This document shows, piece by piece, positions 26,136 to 34,411 of a stretch of DNA of 64,000 nucleotides. The stretch's first letter is position 1. Every line of letters begins with the position of its first letter. The notes below the pieces were generated by a model, which saw only the letters and a list, made by a program, of their open reading frames with translations, made no database searches and had not been told where the DNA came from. The translations under genes and the position numbers were made by a program. This DNA is from Streptomyces fodineus (GTDB lineage Bacteria; Actinomycetota; Actinomycetes; Streptomycetales; Streptomycetaceae): contig NZ_CP017248.1 of assembly GCF_001735805.1 (NCBI RefSeq), positions 2,108,001-2,172,000 on the forward strand, read 5' to 3'.

Positions 26136-27979
26136 CCGTCACCGGCGAGGAGCACGCACGCAACGGGCAGCGGCCACCACACCCACACCGTATGGCGGCC
26201 CCAACCGCCGGCGCCTGCACCCCGCTCACCCACGTGTACATCGACATCGGCTTCGCCCGTATCCAGCGCTACCTCGCCCGTACCGCGAAGCTACGCGGCC
26301 GCCGCGCCGCCAGTGACCACCTGGCCCGCGCCACCGACAGCGCGGCCGTGGCGGCCGGGCTGCCCGGCCGGCTCGCCGGATGGGCCGAGGTGAACCCGGA
26401 GGCGGGCAGGGCGGACGGTGTCATCAGCCTGCGCCTGACCGCGCACGATCCCGGCGAGCGCGATCGGCGCATCCAGCAGGTGACCGATGCGGTCCTCGAC
26501 GGGCTGCGGGAGCAGTTCCCCGGCGCGGAGCTGGAGGCGGTGTGGGGCACGGGCGAGACGTATCTCGCCGCGCGGGTGGCCGATATGGTCCCGCGTCAGG
26601 TGCACGGTGAGGCCCGCATCGACCTGCCGGCGCCCGCCGAATTCCCCCTCGCCCAGCCCTGCCGGCTGTGCCACACCGACCCTGCCGCCGTACGCCGCCC
26701 GGTACCGGGTGAACGTAAACTGCAGGCCATCTGCCCGGACTGCGCGCACCGCCTGGAGCACGACCGACAGGCCCGGGCCGGGGAACGGAAGGGCGATACG
26801 GGGGCAAGCGCCGAGTCCCGGCTGCGGGCCGCGATCGGCTGCGCCGAGGCCCCCGACACCCTTACGGAGCTGGCCCGCTTCTCCCTGCACAACAGCGAAG
26901 AGGAACCGGACGTAGACATGCCGGGCGAGCAGCCCAGGGTGGACGGGCCGGCTGGCCGGCGTGCCGGCCCCCGCGGTGCCGGGGGAGACGGGCGCGGCGA
27001 AGGCGGGCGGGAGACCAGGGGCGGGTCGGCCGACGCGGGCGGCTCCCGTGCGACCCAGCTCGCCACTGTCTACCTCGACGGCAACGCCGTCGGCGCCTTC
27101 TTCCGCGCCCTCGCTTCGGCGGCCTCCTCGGCCCCGCGGGCGGACGAGCTGAGAGGGGCCAAGGAGACGATCTCGGTCAAGCTCGCCGACGCCACCGTCC
27201 ACGCCCTGGAGTGGGCGACCCTGCAAGCAATGGACGACACCGGGGGCGACGGCCCGCTGCTCGTCGTCCCGCACGTGGTGGGCGGCGATGACGTCCTGGT
27301 CACCCTGCCCGCCGACCGGGCGTGGACGTTCACGCTCACCTACCTCGACACGTTCCGCACCCTGCTCGAGGAAGCCACCACGCCGGTCCTCGGACTGCTC
27401 CCCGAGCCGCCTCCCGGGCACGAGCACCCCACAGCGCCGACCGCATCGGCCGGGATCGTCTTCGCCCACAGCACCTACCCCATGAACCTCGTGGTCGAGC
27501 TGGCCGAGGAACGCCTCGCCCGCGCCAAACGGGCCACCAGCGGCGCCGCGTGCTCGGTCGACTTCGTCGACGTCACCGCCGACGGACCGCAGGGCACCGA
27601 CGATCCCGCCCTCGCCCTCACAGCCCCGGCCTCAGCACTGAACACGCCGCGGACCGTGCAGGATAAGCCGCCGATGGCCCTGGATGCGCGGGCCCGCACG
27701 GCGCTCACCGCTTTGGCCCGGGCCCCGCGCAGCCACCGCCGTGAGCTGGCCGCCGCCGTCAGAGCACACGGGCCGCTGATCGCCGCCCGGACGGTCGGCG
27801 CCCGCGTCGGGCACCAGCACCTGGCCGATGCCCTCGGCGTCTTCGTGCCCACCGGATTACCCGAGCTGTCGCCTGCTTCCGCCACCGGGGCACCGGCTCT
27901 TGCCGGTTCCGGCTTGCAGCCGCAGCCCATCACCCTGTCCCATGCCCTGCGCATCGCCCGGTGGTGGCCGACCTCATGA
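26132..27979 (+). CDS. cas10: Cas10, cyclase-competent, no HD nuclease domain
   Basis: 615 residues. The N-terminus goes almost straight into a first palm-like domain (YIDIGFARIQRYLARTAKLR, about 35-55); the usual HD nuclease domain is missing. Two CxxC pairs (CRLCH about 180, CPDCAHR about 201) make a zinc finger. A second palm begins with YLDGNAVGAFF (about 312-322) and carries GGDD at 384-387, the metal-binding motif that makes cyclic oligoadenylates from ATP. A C-terminal helical domain ends the chain. It should therefore signal but not cut DNA. About 120 residues in the middle are charged, low-complexity linker. It overlaps its neighbours by 4 bp each side. Confidence 0.85.
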   Translation: MTVTGEEHARNGQRPPHPHRMAAPTAGACTPLTHVYIDIGFARIQRYLARTAKLRGRRAASDHLARATDSAAVAAGLPGRLAGWAEVNPEAGRADGVISLRLTAHDPGERDRRIQQVTDAVLDGLREQFPGAELEAVWGTGETYLAARVADMVPRQVHGEARIDLPAPAEFPLAQPCRLCHTDPAAVRRPVPGERKLQAICPDCAHRLEHDRQARAGERKGDTGASAESRLRAAIGCAEAPDTLTELARFSLHNSEEEPDVDMPGEQPRVDGPAGRRAGPRGAGGDGRGEGGRETRGGSADAGGSRATQLATVYLDGNAVGAFFRALASAASSAPRADELRGAKETISVKLADATVHALEWATLQAMDDTGGDGPLLVVPHVVGGDDVLVTLPADRAWTFTLTYLDTFRTLLEEATTPVLGLLPEPPPGHEHPTAPTASAGIVFAHSTYPMNLVVELAEERLARAKRATSGAACSVDFVDVTADGPQGTDDPALALTAPASALNTPRTVQDKPPMALDARARTALTALARAPRSHRRELAAAVRAHGPLIAARTVGARVGHQHLADALGVFVPTGLPELSPASATGAPALAGSGLQPQPITLSHALRIARWWPTS

Positions 27980-28737
27980 TCATCACGCTCACCTTCCACA
28001 GTGCCTTTCGCGTCGGGACCGGAAACGCCGACGGCACCGCCCACGCCACCATCGACCGGGACACCCCCGTGCCCGCCTCCTCCCTCAAGGGCCTGATGCG
28101 GGCCAGCGCCGAACGGCTGCTGCCCTACCGTCCGGAGGTCGTCGACGCCGTGTTCGGTACCCCCAGGCGTCCGTGCCCGTGGCACTGGAGCCCGGCACGG
28201 TTCGCCCCGCCGCCGGGCCCCTGGGACCCGACGCACCCCCAGGACCAGCGCAGACCTCGAGGGGCGGGCCCAGAACCGGAAGCGGAGACGGATGCGGACC
28301 TCACCCCGCCCGTCGCTCTGCGCGCCCGGGTCAAAATTGATCCGGCGACCGGGACCGCCCTCGGCGACCACCTCGTGTTCGCCGAGGAGATGTCCGCCGC
28401 CACCGCCCGCTTCACCGTCACCCGCACTGGGCCGCTCCCCCTCGACCGCGACGGCCGACCCCTGTCCGGCCTGGCCGAGCAGGATCACCTCGCCGTGCTG
28501 GCCTGCGCAGCGGCCGGCCTGCACGAACTGGGTGCCGGACGCCGACGCGGCCTGGGCTGGGTCAGCTGCCAAACCGACCAACCCGCGCTGGACGGCACAC
28601 TCCTGGCCCGCTTCGACCAGCTCGCCGCCGTGCCCGCCGACGAGGCCGACGAGCCCGTCCCACCCGTTCACCCCGCCGGCGGATCCGCCGCGACCGGCCC
28701 GGCGCCCGCGCCCACCGAGACGGGAGACGCCCGATGA
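27976..28737 (+). CDS. Small Cas7-like RAMP subunit
   Basis: 253 residues. Starts MIITLTFHSAFRVGTGNADG, a RAMP beta strand and G-loop, followed by PVPASSLKGLMRASAERLLP (the conserved Pro-x-Ser-Ser-Leu-Lys-Gly element) and GLHELGAGRRRGLGWVSC near the end (Gly-rich loop). The pattern is that of Csm3/Cmr4-like backbone subunits. A Pro/Arg-rich insertion sits at about 60-100. ATG 27976 overlaps the Cas10 stop, and in-frame GTGs just upstream are less likely. A Pro/Ala tail ends the protein. Confidence 0.75.
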   Translation: MIITLTFHSAFRVGTGNADGTAHATIDRDTPVPASSLKGLMRASAERLLPYRPEVVDAVFGTPRRPCPWHWSPARFAPPPGPWDPTHPQDQRRPRGAGPEPEAETDADLTPPVALRARVKIDPATGTALGDHLVFAEEMSAATARFTVTRTGPLPLDRDGRPLSGLAEQDHLAVLACAAAGLHELGAGRRRGLGWVSCQTDQPALDGTLLARFDQLAAVPADEADEPVPPVHPAGGSAATGPAPAPTETGDAR

Positions 28738-30257
28738 CCGCCCCACCGGCCCCCGCAGCGGGCAGCACCGTGACGGTGTACGACGCCACCGTCACCGCCC
28801 GCCAGCCGCTCGCCCTGGGCACCCGCCCCGCCGGCACCGCGCCCACCCGCACCCACCGGCACATCCCCGGCTCGGTCCTGCGCGGCGCACTCGCCGCCCT
28901 CTGGATCGCCGCCCACGGCACACCCGACCGCCTCCAGAACGCCGACCCCGCCCTGTACGCCCAGTTCATCGAACTGTTCGAAGGCGGCGTGCGCTACGAA
29001 CCGCTGTACGCGCCGGGCTGGCAGATCGTGCCGATGTCCGTGCTGCGCTGCAAATACCCACGCAACCAGACATGCGCGAGCTGGGTCGAGGACGAGGCGT
29101 TCCCGGCCGCCGACGACGGCCTGTGCCCGCACTGCAAGGCCCCCGGAATGCGGTCCAAGGGCGTGGTGGAGCCGGTCCACACGGCCGCGTCACCGAGCGA
29201 GTCCACCCGCGACCTGGTCAGCCAGGCGGTACGGCTGCAGCTCGACGACGCCACCGGGACCGCCGAGGACGGCCTGCTGTTCACCCGGGAAGCGCTGCGG
29301 CCCCGCATGCGTGACGGCCGCGCGCGCACGTTCACCGGCCGGATCGTCGTCCCCGCCAGCCTGTCCGCCGGAGCGCTCGCCTGGCTCACCCGCCCCGCCC
29401 GCCACCGTCTCCACCTCGGCGGGCGGCGCAGCACCGGCGGCGGCGCCGACCTCCACCTCACCCCCGCCACCCCGGCCATGTCGACCGCCGCGGGCGGCGC
29501 GGGCGCAGCCCCCCGCTCCAGCACCGACGACCCCGGTGCCGGCGCCGGGAAGTGCCTTGCTCTACGGCTGACCTCGCCCGCCCTGTTGACCGACCCCTGC
29601 GGGCTGCCCATGACCGCCCCCGACACCGGCGAACTCGGTAACCTGCTCGGCGTGCCGGTCACCCTCGTACGGTCCTGGATGCGGCACGAGCACATCGGCG
29701 GCTGGCACGCCGCCGCCAACCTGCCCAAACCCGTGGAACTCGCGGCCAGCGCGGGCAGCACCTACCTCATCGAACCCGCCCGGCCCCCGGAGCCCGGCCG
29801 CGTGGCCGCCCTCGCCGACCGCGGTCTCGGGCTGCGGCGCGCCGAGGGATTCGGCTCCCTGACCGTGGCCGCCACCGCCTGGCGGCCTACCGCACCACCA
29901 CGCCTGACGGCCGCCGCGCCCGCCGGGTACAGCGATGCGGACCGGGTGGAAGCCGCCGCCCAGATCCTCACGCAAACCGGCCACGGTGCATGGTTCCTCA
30001 ACGAACTGCGCGCCTACATCACCGCCCGCGCCCAGGGCGCCGAACGCCACACCAGCCTCCTGGACCGCCCGCACCTGGCCGGCCTCACCCCCGGCCAGCG
30101 CCGCACCGTCGAAGCAATCCTGATGCGGCCCGACCACGAACTGCCGCTCCTCGACGCCATCCTCATACGCCTCGAAGCCCGTATCCGAAGCGGTAGGAGC
30201 GCGGGCCCGGAGGACGACGGCGCGGGTTCCACGGCCCCCACGGGAGACGACCGGTGA
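28734..30257 (+). CDS. csx10: Csx10-like RAMP protein
   Basis: 507 residues. RAMP start (VTVYDATVTARQPLALGTRP, then HIPGSVLRGALAALWIAAHG), followed by a Cys-rich insertion (LRCKYP, TCASW, CPHCKAPG, about 105-135) that probably binds zinc. A second RAMP-like half contains GLRRAEGFGSLTVAA near 365. Length, the zinc insertion and the neighbours fit Csx10, the large Cas5/Cas7-type subunit that marks subtype III-D. A helical tail with LTPGQRRTVEAILM follows. Overlaps the genes on both sides by 4 bp. Confidence 0.7.
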   Translation: MTAPPAPAAGSTVTVYDATVTARQPLALGTRPAGTAPTRTHRHIPGSVLRGALAALWIAAHGTPDRLQNADPALYAQFIELFEGGVRYEPLYAPGWQIVPMSVLRCKYPRNQTCASWVEDEAFPAADDGLCPHCKAPGMRSKGVVEPVHTAASPSESTRDLVSQAVRLQLDDATGTAEDGLLFTREALRPRMRDGRARTFTGRIVVPASLSAGALAWLTRPARHRLHLGGRRSTGGGADLHLTPATPAMSTAAGGAGAAPRSSTDDPGAGAGKCLALRLTSPALLTDPCGLPMTAPDTGELGNLLGVPVTLVRSWMRHEHIGGWHAAANLPKPVELAASAGSTYLIEPARPPEPGRVAALADRGLGLRRAEGFGSLTVAATAWRPTAPPRLTAAAPAGYSDADRVEAAAQILTQTGHGAWFLNELRAYITARAQGAERHTSLLDRPHLAGLTPGQRRTVEAILMRPDHELPLLDAILIRLEARIRSGRSAGPEDDGAGSTAPTGDDR

Positions 30258-31870
30258 TCATCCGACTGTATGAACTCGTCCTCACCCTCGACACCCCCGG
30301 CGCTGTCAGCGCCCCGGAGAGCCGGGGACCGGGCAGCGCCCTGGACGCCGCTCTGCCCGTGGCCCGCGACCACACCGGCCGCCCGGCCGTGCCGGCCACC
30401 TCTCTGGCCGGCTCCCTCAGCGCCCACGCCGCCGCCCACAGCGGCCCGGAGGCGGTCCTGTTCCTCTTCGGCGGCACCCGCCAGGAGACCGACCCGGACG
30501 ACCCCACGCGCCCGCGCACCATCGCGGTGGCCTCACCCGTCCGTTTCCTCGGCACCCACACCCGATTGCCGGACACCGCGCCCAAGACCGTGCACCGCAC
30601 CCGCAACGCCATCGACCGCCACCGCGCAGCTGTGACGCCTCATGCCCTGTTCACCCGCGAACTCCTCCCGCCCGGCGCCGAGATCACCCTGTGGCTGCGC
30701 CTCGACGCCGACCCCGTCCCCCCCGCCACCCCAGCTGCAGAACGGGTCGACGCCCACGAGCGATCCGCCCGGGCCGCAGAGGAACGGGCCTTGGCGCTGG
30801 AAGGCCTGCTGGCCACCTGGCGTCCGGTCATCGGCGGCTCCCGCGGCACCGGCCACGGCCGCGCCCGCATCACTGCAGCACGCCGCCGCACCCTCGACCT
30901 CACCGACCCCGCCGACCGCCGCCACTGGCTTCTCAAAGGCGGCCCGGCTCTCTACGACGACGCGCAGGACATCGCAGCGCAGCTCCTCCCCCGCAGCGAC
31001 GACCCCGGACACAGCTCAGACCTCGACGGGCAGGAGAACGCCAAGGCGCAGAACGCTGGGTACCATCTGCTGCTGGGCCGTGTCCTGGCCTTCGACGTCG
31101 TCGACGCCCTGCACATCGGCACCGGCCGCATGTCGCAGGAAGGCCGCCGCGCGACCGACGCGGCCCTGCTGCACCGCGACCACCAAGACCGTCCCGCGAT
31201 ACCCGGTTCCGCCTGGAAGGGCCTGCTGCGGTCCCGCTGCGAGTTCATCCTCCACAGCCTCGGACAGAACGCCTGCTCGCCGCCGCACACACAAACCCCG
31301 GACACGCACGGGACCGGCGTGAAGCAGGACGGCGAGCAAGGTGAGAAGCCGCAGTGTCAGGGCACCTGCCGCATCTGCCGGGCGTTCGGGCACACCGGAG
31401 GGCGCGGACGCCTCGTCTTCCTCGACTCCCCCTTGCTCGCCCACGACGCCCCCCACCTCGGCCCGGACGGCGGCGCCCCGGCCCGGGTGACCCGCCGCAA
31501 CCACATCGCGCTCGACCGCGTCACCGCAGGCGTCGCCGCCGGCGTTCTCTACACCTACGAAGTCGTCGAGCAGGCCCGCGCCGAACTACGCATCCTCGAT
31601 GATCCGCCCGACCCCGCCCACGCGCCACCACCGGATGAGCTCCTCCTCGACGTGCTTCGCCTGGCCCTGCACGACCTGCACACCGGCGCGATCGGCATCG
31701 GCCACGCCACCACCCGCGGCTACGGCACCCTGCATGGCGCCGACGACGACAGCGACGGCACACAAACCAGCCCGTCCACCGCGATGTTCCTGGGCGCCGC
31801 AGCCCGCGAGGCCCGCGCCCGCCTCGGCCGTGCCCTCTTCGCCTCCTCTTCACCGGAAGCCGCCGTATGA
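30254..31870 (+). CDS. Double-RAMP Cas7-like protein
   Basis: 538 residues, with two RAMP domains in tandem. The first (1-240) has ARDHTGRPAVPATSLAGSLS and GTGHGRARITAA. The second (about 265-538) has VVDALHIGTGRMSQEGRRAT, AIPGSAWKGLLRSRCEF, a CRICRAFGHTGGRGRLVFLD insertion and TTRGYGTLHG. The fusion supplies two backbone subunits from one gene. GTG 30254 overlaps the upstream stop (GTGA). It probably assembles with the other RAMP proteins on the crRNA. Confidence 0.75.
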   Translation: MIIRLYELVLTLDTPGAVSAPESRGPGSALDAALPVARDHTGRPAVPATSLAGSLSAHAAAHSGPEAVLFLFGGTRQETDPDDPTRPRTIAVASPVRFLGTHTRLPDTAPKTVHRTRNAIDRHRAAVTPHALFTRELLPPGAEITLWLRLDADPVPPATPAAERVDAHERSARAAEERALALEGLLATWRPVIGGSRGTGHGRARITAARRRTLDLTDPADRRHWLLKGGPALYDDAQDIAAQLLPRSDDPGHSSDLDGQENAKAQNAGYHLLLGRVLAFDVVDALHIGTGRMSQEGRRATDAALLHRDHQDRPAIPGSAWKGLLRSRCEFILHSLGQNACSPPHTQTPDTHGTGVKQDGEQGEKPQCQGTCRICRAFGHTGGRGRLVFLDSPLLAHDAPHLGPDGGAPARVTRRNHIALDRVTAGVAAGVLYTYEVVEQARAELRILDDPPDPAHAPPPDELLLDVLRLALHDLHTGAIGIGHATTRGYGTLHGADDDSDGTQTSPSTAMFLGAAAREARARLGRALFASSSPEAAV

Positions 31871-32370
31871 CCCCGTCCGTCCGCCCTGCCCCGCCACCCC
31901 TCGTCCGTACGGTCCGCATGCGCCTGCACCGCATCGGCACCCTCACCTGGCCCGCGCTGCGCGCCCTGCTCACCGAGGATTCCGCCTACACCGGAGCCCG
32001 CTGCGCCTGGACCGACCTGAACGGCTTCCGCCTCGAACCCGCCACCGCCCTGCCCGCCGAACCGCCCGTCGCCACCCACCTGTGGGCCTGGACCTCCCAG
32101 ACCGCGCTCCGCTCACGTATCGACACCGGCCGCGCGTTGACCTGTGCACTGCTGCCCGACACGGGCGCGACCGGGGAATCCGTGCCCGTGCGCATCCGTC
32201 CCGCCATTGCCTGGCCAGGCGACGACCACCAGGTCGGCCGCCCCGACCGACCCCTGGCCGCCAGCAGCATCGAGCTCCTCGAGCTCACCGGAGCTGCCCC
32301 CGTCACCTTCGTACGCGAGACCCCCGCCGACCGTCCTCCCTATCCGGCCCCTCCGGCAAGGAGCAGCTGA
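31867..32370 (+). CDS. Csx19-like small CRISPR protein
   Basis: 167 residues with no catalytic motif. The order (after the RAMP genes, before cas6), the size, and a mid-section of the form TDLNGFRLEPATALPAEPPV then HLWAWTSQTALRSRID are compatible with Csx19, an accessory protein of subtype III-D with unknown function. Sequence resemblance alone is weak. ATG overlaps the upstream stop, and its own stop shares one base with the cas6 start. Confidence 0.5.
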   Translation: MTPSVRPAPPPLVRTVRMRLHRIGTLTWPALRALLTEDSAYTGARCAWTDLNGFRLEPATALPAEPPVATHLWAWTSQTALRSRIDTGRALTCALLPDTGATGESVPVRIRPAIAWPGDDHQVGRPDRPLAASSIELLELTGAAPVTFVRETPADRPPYPAPPARSS

Positions 32371-33119
32371 TGCCGTTCCGCTGGAGCCTCGTACTGAAGG
32401 CCGAACGCCCCACCGAACGCCCCGTCCCGCCCAAGCAACTCCACGGGCTCGCCGCCACCCTCCTCGAACAGGCCGGTGCCGATCACCACGCCCAGACCAA
32501 GCCCTACACCGTCTCTCCCCTCATGGCCGCCCACGGCCGGGGCCGCAATGCGCCCGGTGCCGCAGCCGTCCTGCACCTCGGCTGGCTCCCCGACGCCCCC
32601 CGCCCCGATCTCACCCTGCTGACGGGAACCCGTCTGCGCTTGGGTGCCCAGTTCTTCACCGTCGCCTCTGCATGGGAAGAGGCCATGCCGTATGCCGCCC
32701 TGGCGATGGCGATGCCCGCCGAACGGGCCGTCATGCACTTCCGCTCCGTCACCTACTTCTCTCGCGCCGGCCGCGCACATCCCCTGCCGGACCCGGGACT
32801 GCTCTATGGGAGCCTGATACGACGCTGGAACCGCTACGCCCCCGAACAAGCCCACATCACCGACGTAGAAGAAAAAGAACTCCTGGGCACCGTGGTCCTC
32901 TGCGCACACGACATCTGCTCCAGCCCCGTTGACCTCGGCTCCGGCACGCGTGTCGGCTTCACCGGCACAGCAACCTTCCGCCTCCACGGTCCACAAACGC
33001 CCGCTATGCAGCAGCAGTTCACCGCACTGTCCCAATTCGCCAGCATCGCTGGCGCAGGCGCCCAAACTACCCACGGCCTTGGCCACACCCAAGTCCGCCT
33101 CTCGTGTCCGCCCACGTAG
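32370..33119 (+). CDS. cas6: Cas6 pre-crRNA endoribonuclease
   Basis: 249 residues. FRSVTYFSRAGRAHPLPDPG (about 128-147) followed by LLYGSLIRRWN is the conserved middle of Cas6, and GAGAQTTHGLGHTQVRL (about 229-245) is the C-terminal Gly-rich RNA-binding loop. It would cut within the repeat to leave the ATAGAAAC handle. His residues that could be catalytic are present, but the exact one cannot be chosen by eye. Last gene of the operon, 118 bp before leader 2. Its presence suggests the arrays can still be processed. Confidence 0.82.
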   Translation: MPFRWSLVLKAERPTERPVPPKQLHGLAATLLEQAGADHHAQTKPYTVSPLMAAHGRGRNAPGAAAVLHLGWLPDAPRPDLTLLTGTRLRLGAQFFTVASAWEEAMPYAALAMAMPAERAVMHFRSVTYFSRAGRAHPLPDPGLLYGSLIRRWNRYAPEQAHITDVEEKELLGTVVLCAHDICSSPVDLGSGTRVGFTGTATFRLHGPQTPAMQQQFTALSQFASIAGAGAQTTHGLGHTQVRLSCPPT

Positions 33120-33237
33120 CCGCACCCACGACGACACCCCCCGAAACCCCGATTCCTGCACAACGCGTTTTCGCACGTCAGGCCCACCGAAGCGCCAACA
33201 GGTGCGCAAGTCATCATCCTATGGAAGCCGTGGAGCA

Positions 33238-33296
33238 TGATCCTGCGCAGCGTGACAGCATCACCGCAGGTCAACCGGGGCAAAAAGCGGGAAGTA
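33238..33296 (+). promoter_or_regulatory. CRISPR leader 2
   Basis: Shares TGATCCTGC, CAGCATCACCGCA and a CAACCGGGGCAAAA block with leader 1, in the same order and at the same distance from the first repeat. Same orientation as the cas operon. Confidence 0.6.
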
Positions 33297-33546
33297 CAGA
33301 ACAACGCCCGTCCGAAGGGCATAGAAACTCGAGCCACTCGGTCCGCGGGTCCTTCAGTTCGGGTAAATTGCAGAACAATGCCCGCCCGATGGGCATAGAA
33401 ACGCTGCAACGTCAGGATTGGGCGATTCTTGCCATCCGTATTCCAGAACAACACCTGCCCGAAGGGCATAGAAACGTGGGAAGCAGGAGCGACGGGAAGT
33501 AGAGCCCTGCATTGCAGAACAACGCCCGCTCGAAGGGTATGGAAAG
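33297..33546 (+). CRISPR. CRISPR array 2, four repeats
   Basis: Repeat cores (32 nt, CAGAACAACGCCCGCCCGAA then GGGCATAGAAAC) lie at 33297-33328, 33371-33402, 33444-33475 and 33515-33546, giving periods of 74, 73 and 71 nt and three spacers of about 35-37 nt once the five variable leading bases are counted. The first three keep the ATAGAAAC handle; the last ends ATGGAAAG, as a terminal repeat usually does. It is better preserved than array 1 and has the same repeat type. Confidence 0.85.
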
Positions 33547-33582
33547 ATAATGTCTGGGCCCGCAAAGCGAAAAGGGCTTCTT

Positions 33583-33864
33583 ATGGGTGATCTTCTTTAA
33601 TCCGAGTCCTCTCTGCTGGCGGCATGGCAGGAAGCTCAGGCGAATGATCTGGAGGACGGGAAGGTCAGCGATCAGGTGGCCGAGTACGCACGTGGGGTGC
33701 TGGCACGGCTGACAGATCTGGGGCGGGACCTGAAGCCCGGTTCGTGGCGGCCGGGTCCGGTGTACGCGATGGAGATCGCCAAACCCGCCCGTCCCGTCGC
33801 CGGCGACGGGACGATGCGGCCCCTACGCGATCCGGCCCGTGACGACGCGGATGACGACGGATAG
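33583..33864 (+). pseudogene. Small helical protein gene with an in-frame TAA
   Basis: ATG 33583 (AAAAGGG upstream) reads MGDLL, meets TAA at 33598-33600, then continues in the same frame for 87 codons to TAG at 33862-33864 (SESSLLAAWQEAQANDLEDG, then EYARGVLARLTDLGRDLKPG). The downstream part has normal Streptomyces codon bias, so the frame looks real. Either the gene is broken by one nonsense change or translation starts later (for example GTG 33676). I do not recognise the family. It stands just before the Trypco2 gene. Confidence 0.45.
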
Positions 33865-34036
33865 GGGCGCAGACGCACACTCCCCGGTCCTCAGGGTCGA
33901 CGGCACCGGGCGTAACAGGCGCTCAGCGACGCACCGACGCCCGCGGTTTCTGACGATTCGCGCCGGGAGAAATAGGTGTGGAGACGCTCTGTGCCGCATG
34001 GCAGCAGGGCGAGAGAGATGAAGGAGGGGGAGGGGC

Positions 34037-34363
34037 ATGGGCGTCGCGAGCGGCCCGGATGAGGGGTGGATGGATTTGGCGGACGCGATCACGCTGCTGC
34101 GGGACCAGATCGCCGAGGCCCAGGACCGGATCGCCGGTCCTGCGGGCGGTGACCGGGGGGTGCTGTTCACGCTGGGAGAGATCACGCTGGACCTCGGCCT
34201 GGAGCTCACCGGTACAAAAGGAGTCAACGGGGGGCTGCGGTGGAGCGTGATCAGCCTGGGCGGAAAGAAGGAGAGCGGCACGAAGGCCATTCACACGATG
34301 ACCGTGAAGCTGAACCCGCACCGGCCCGGCGGCGGGGACATCGACGTCAGTGACGACGAATAG
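34037..34363 (+). CDS. Trypco2-family protein
   Basis: 108 residues. WMDLADAITLLRDQIAEAQD, then GVLFTLGEITLDLGLELTGT, then VISLGGKKESGTKAIHTMTV and KLNP: a helix followed by beta strands ending in a Val-Lys-Leu strand. This is the pattern of the trypsin-co-occurring domain 2, a small domain encoded next to trypsin-like proteases in predicted conflict systems and thought to be a partner or substrate of them. ATG 34037 follows GGAGGGG. The protease gene starts 48 bp downstream, so the two form an operon. Confidence 0.75.
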   Translation: MGVASGPDEGWMDLADAITLLRDQIAEAQDRIAGPAGGDRGVLFTLGEITLDLGLELTGTKGVNGGLRWSVISLGGKKESGTKAIHTMTVKLNPHRPGGGDIDVSDDE

Positions 34364-34411
34364 CTTCTCCGGGCACATGCGAGAAGCCCGAGGGGGAGCG
34401 GGGGAGAACTG

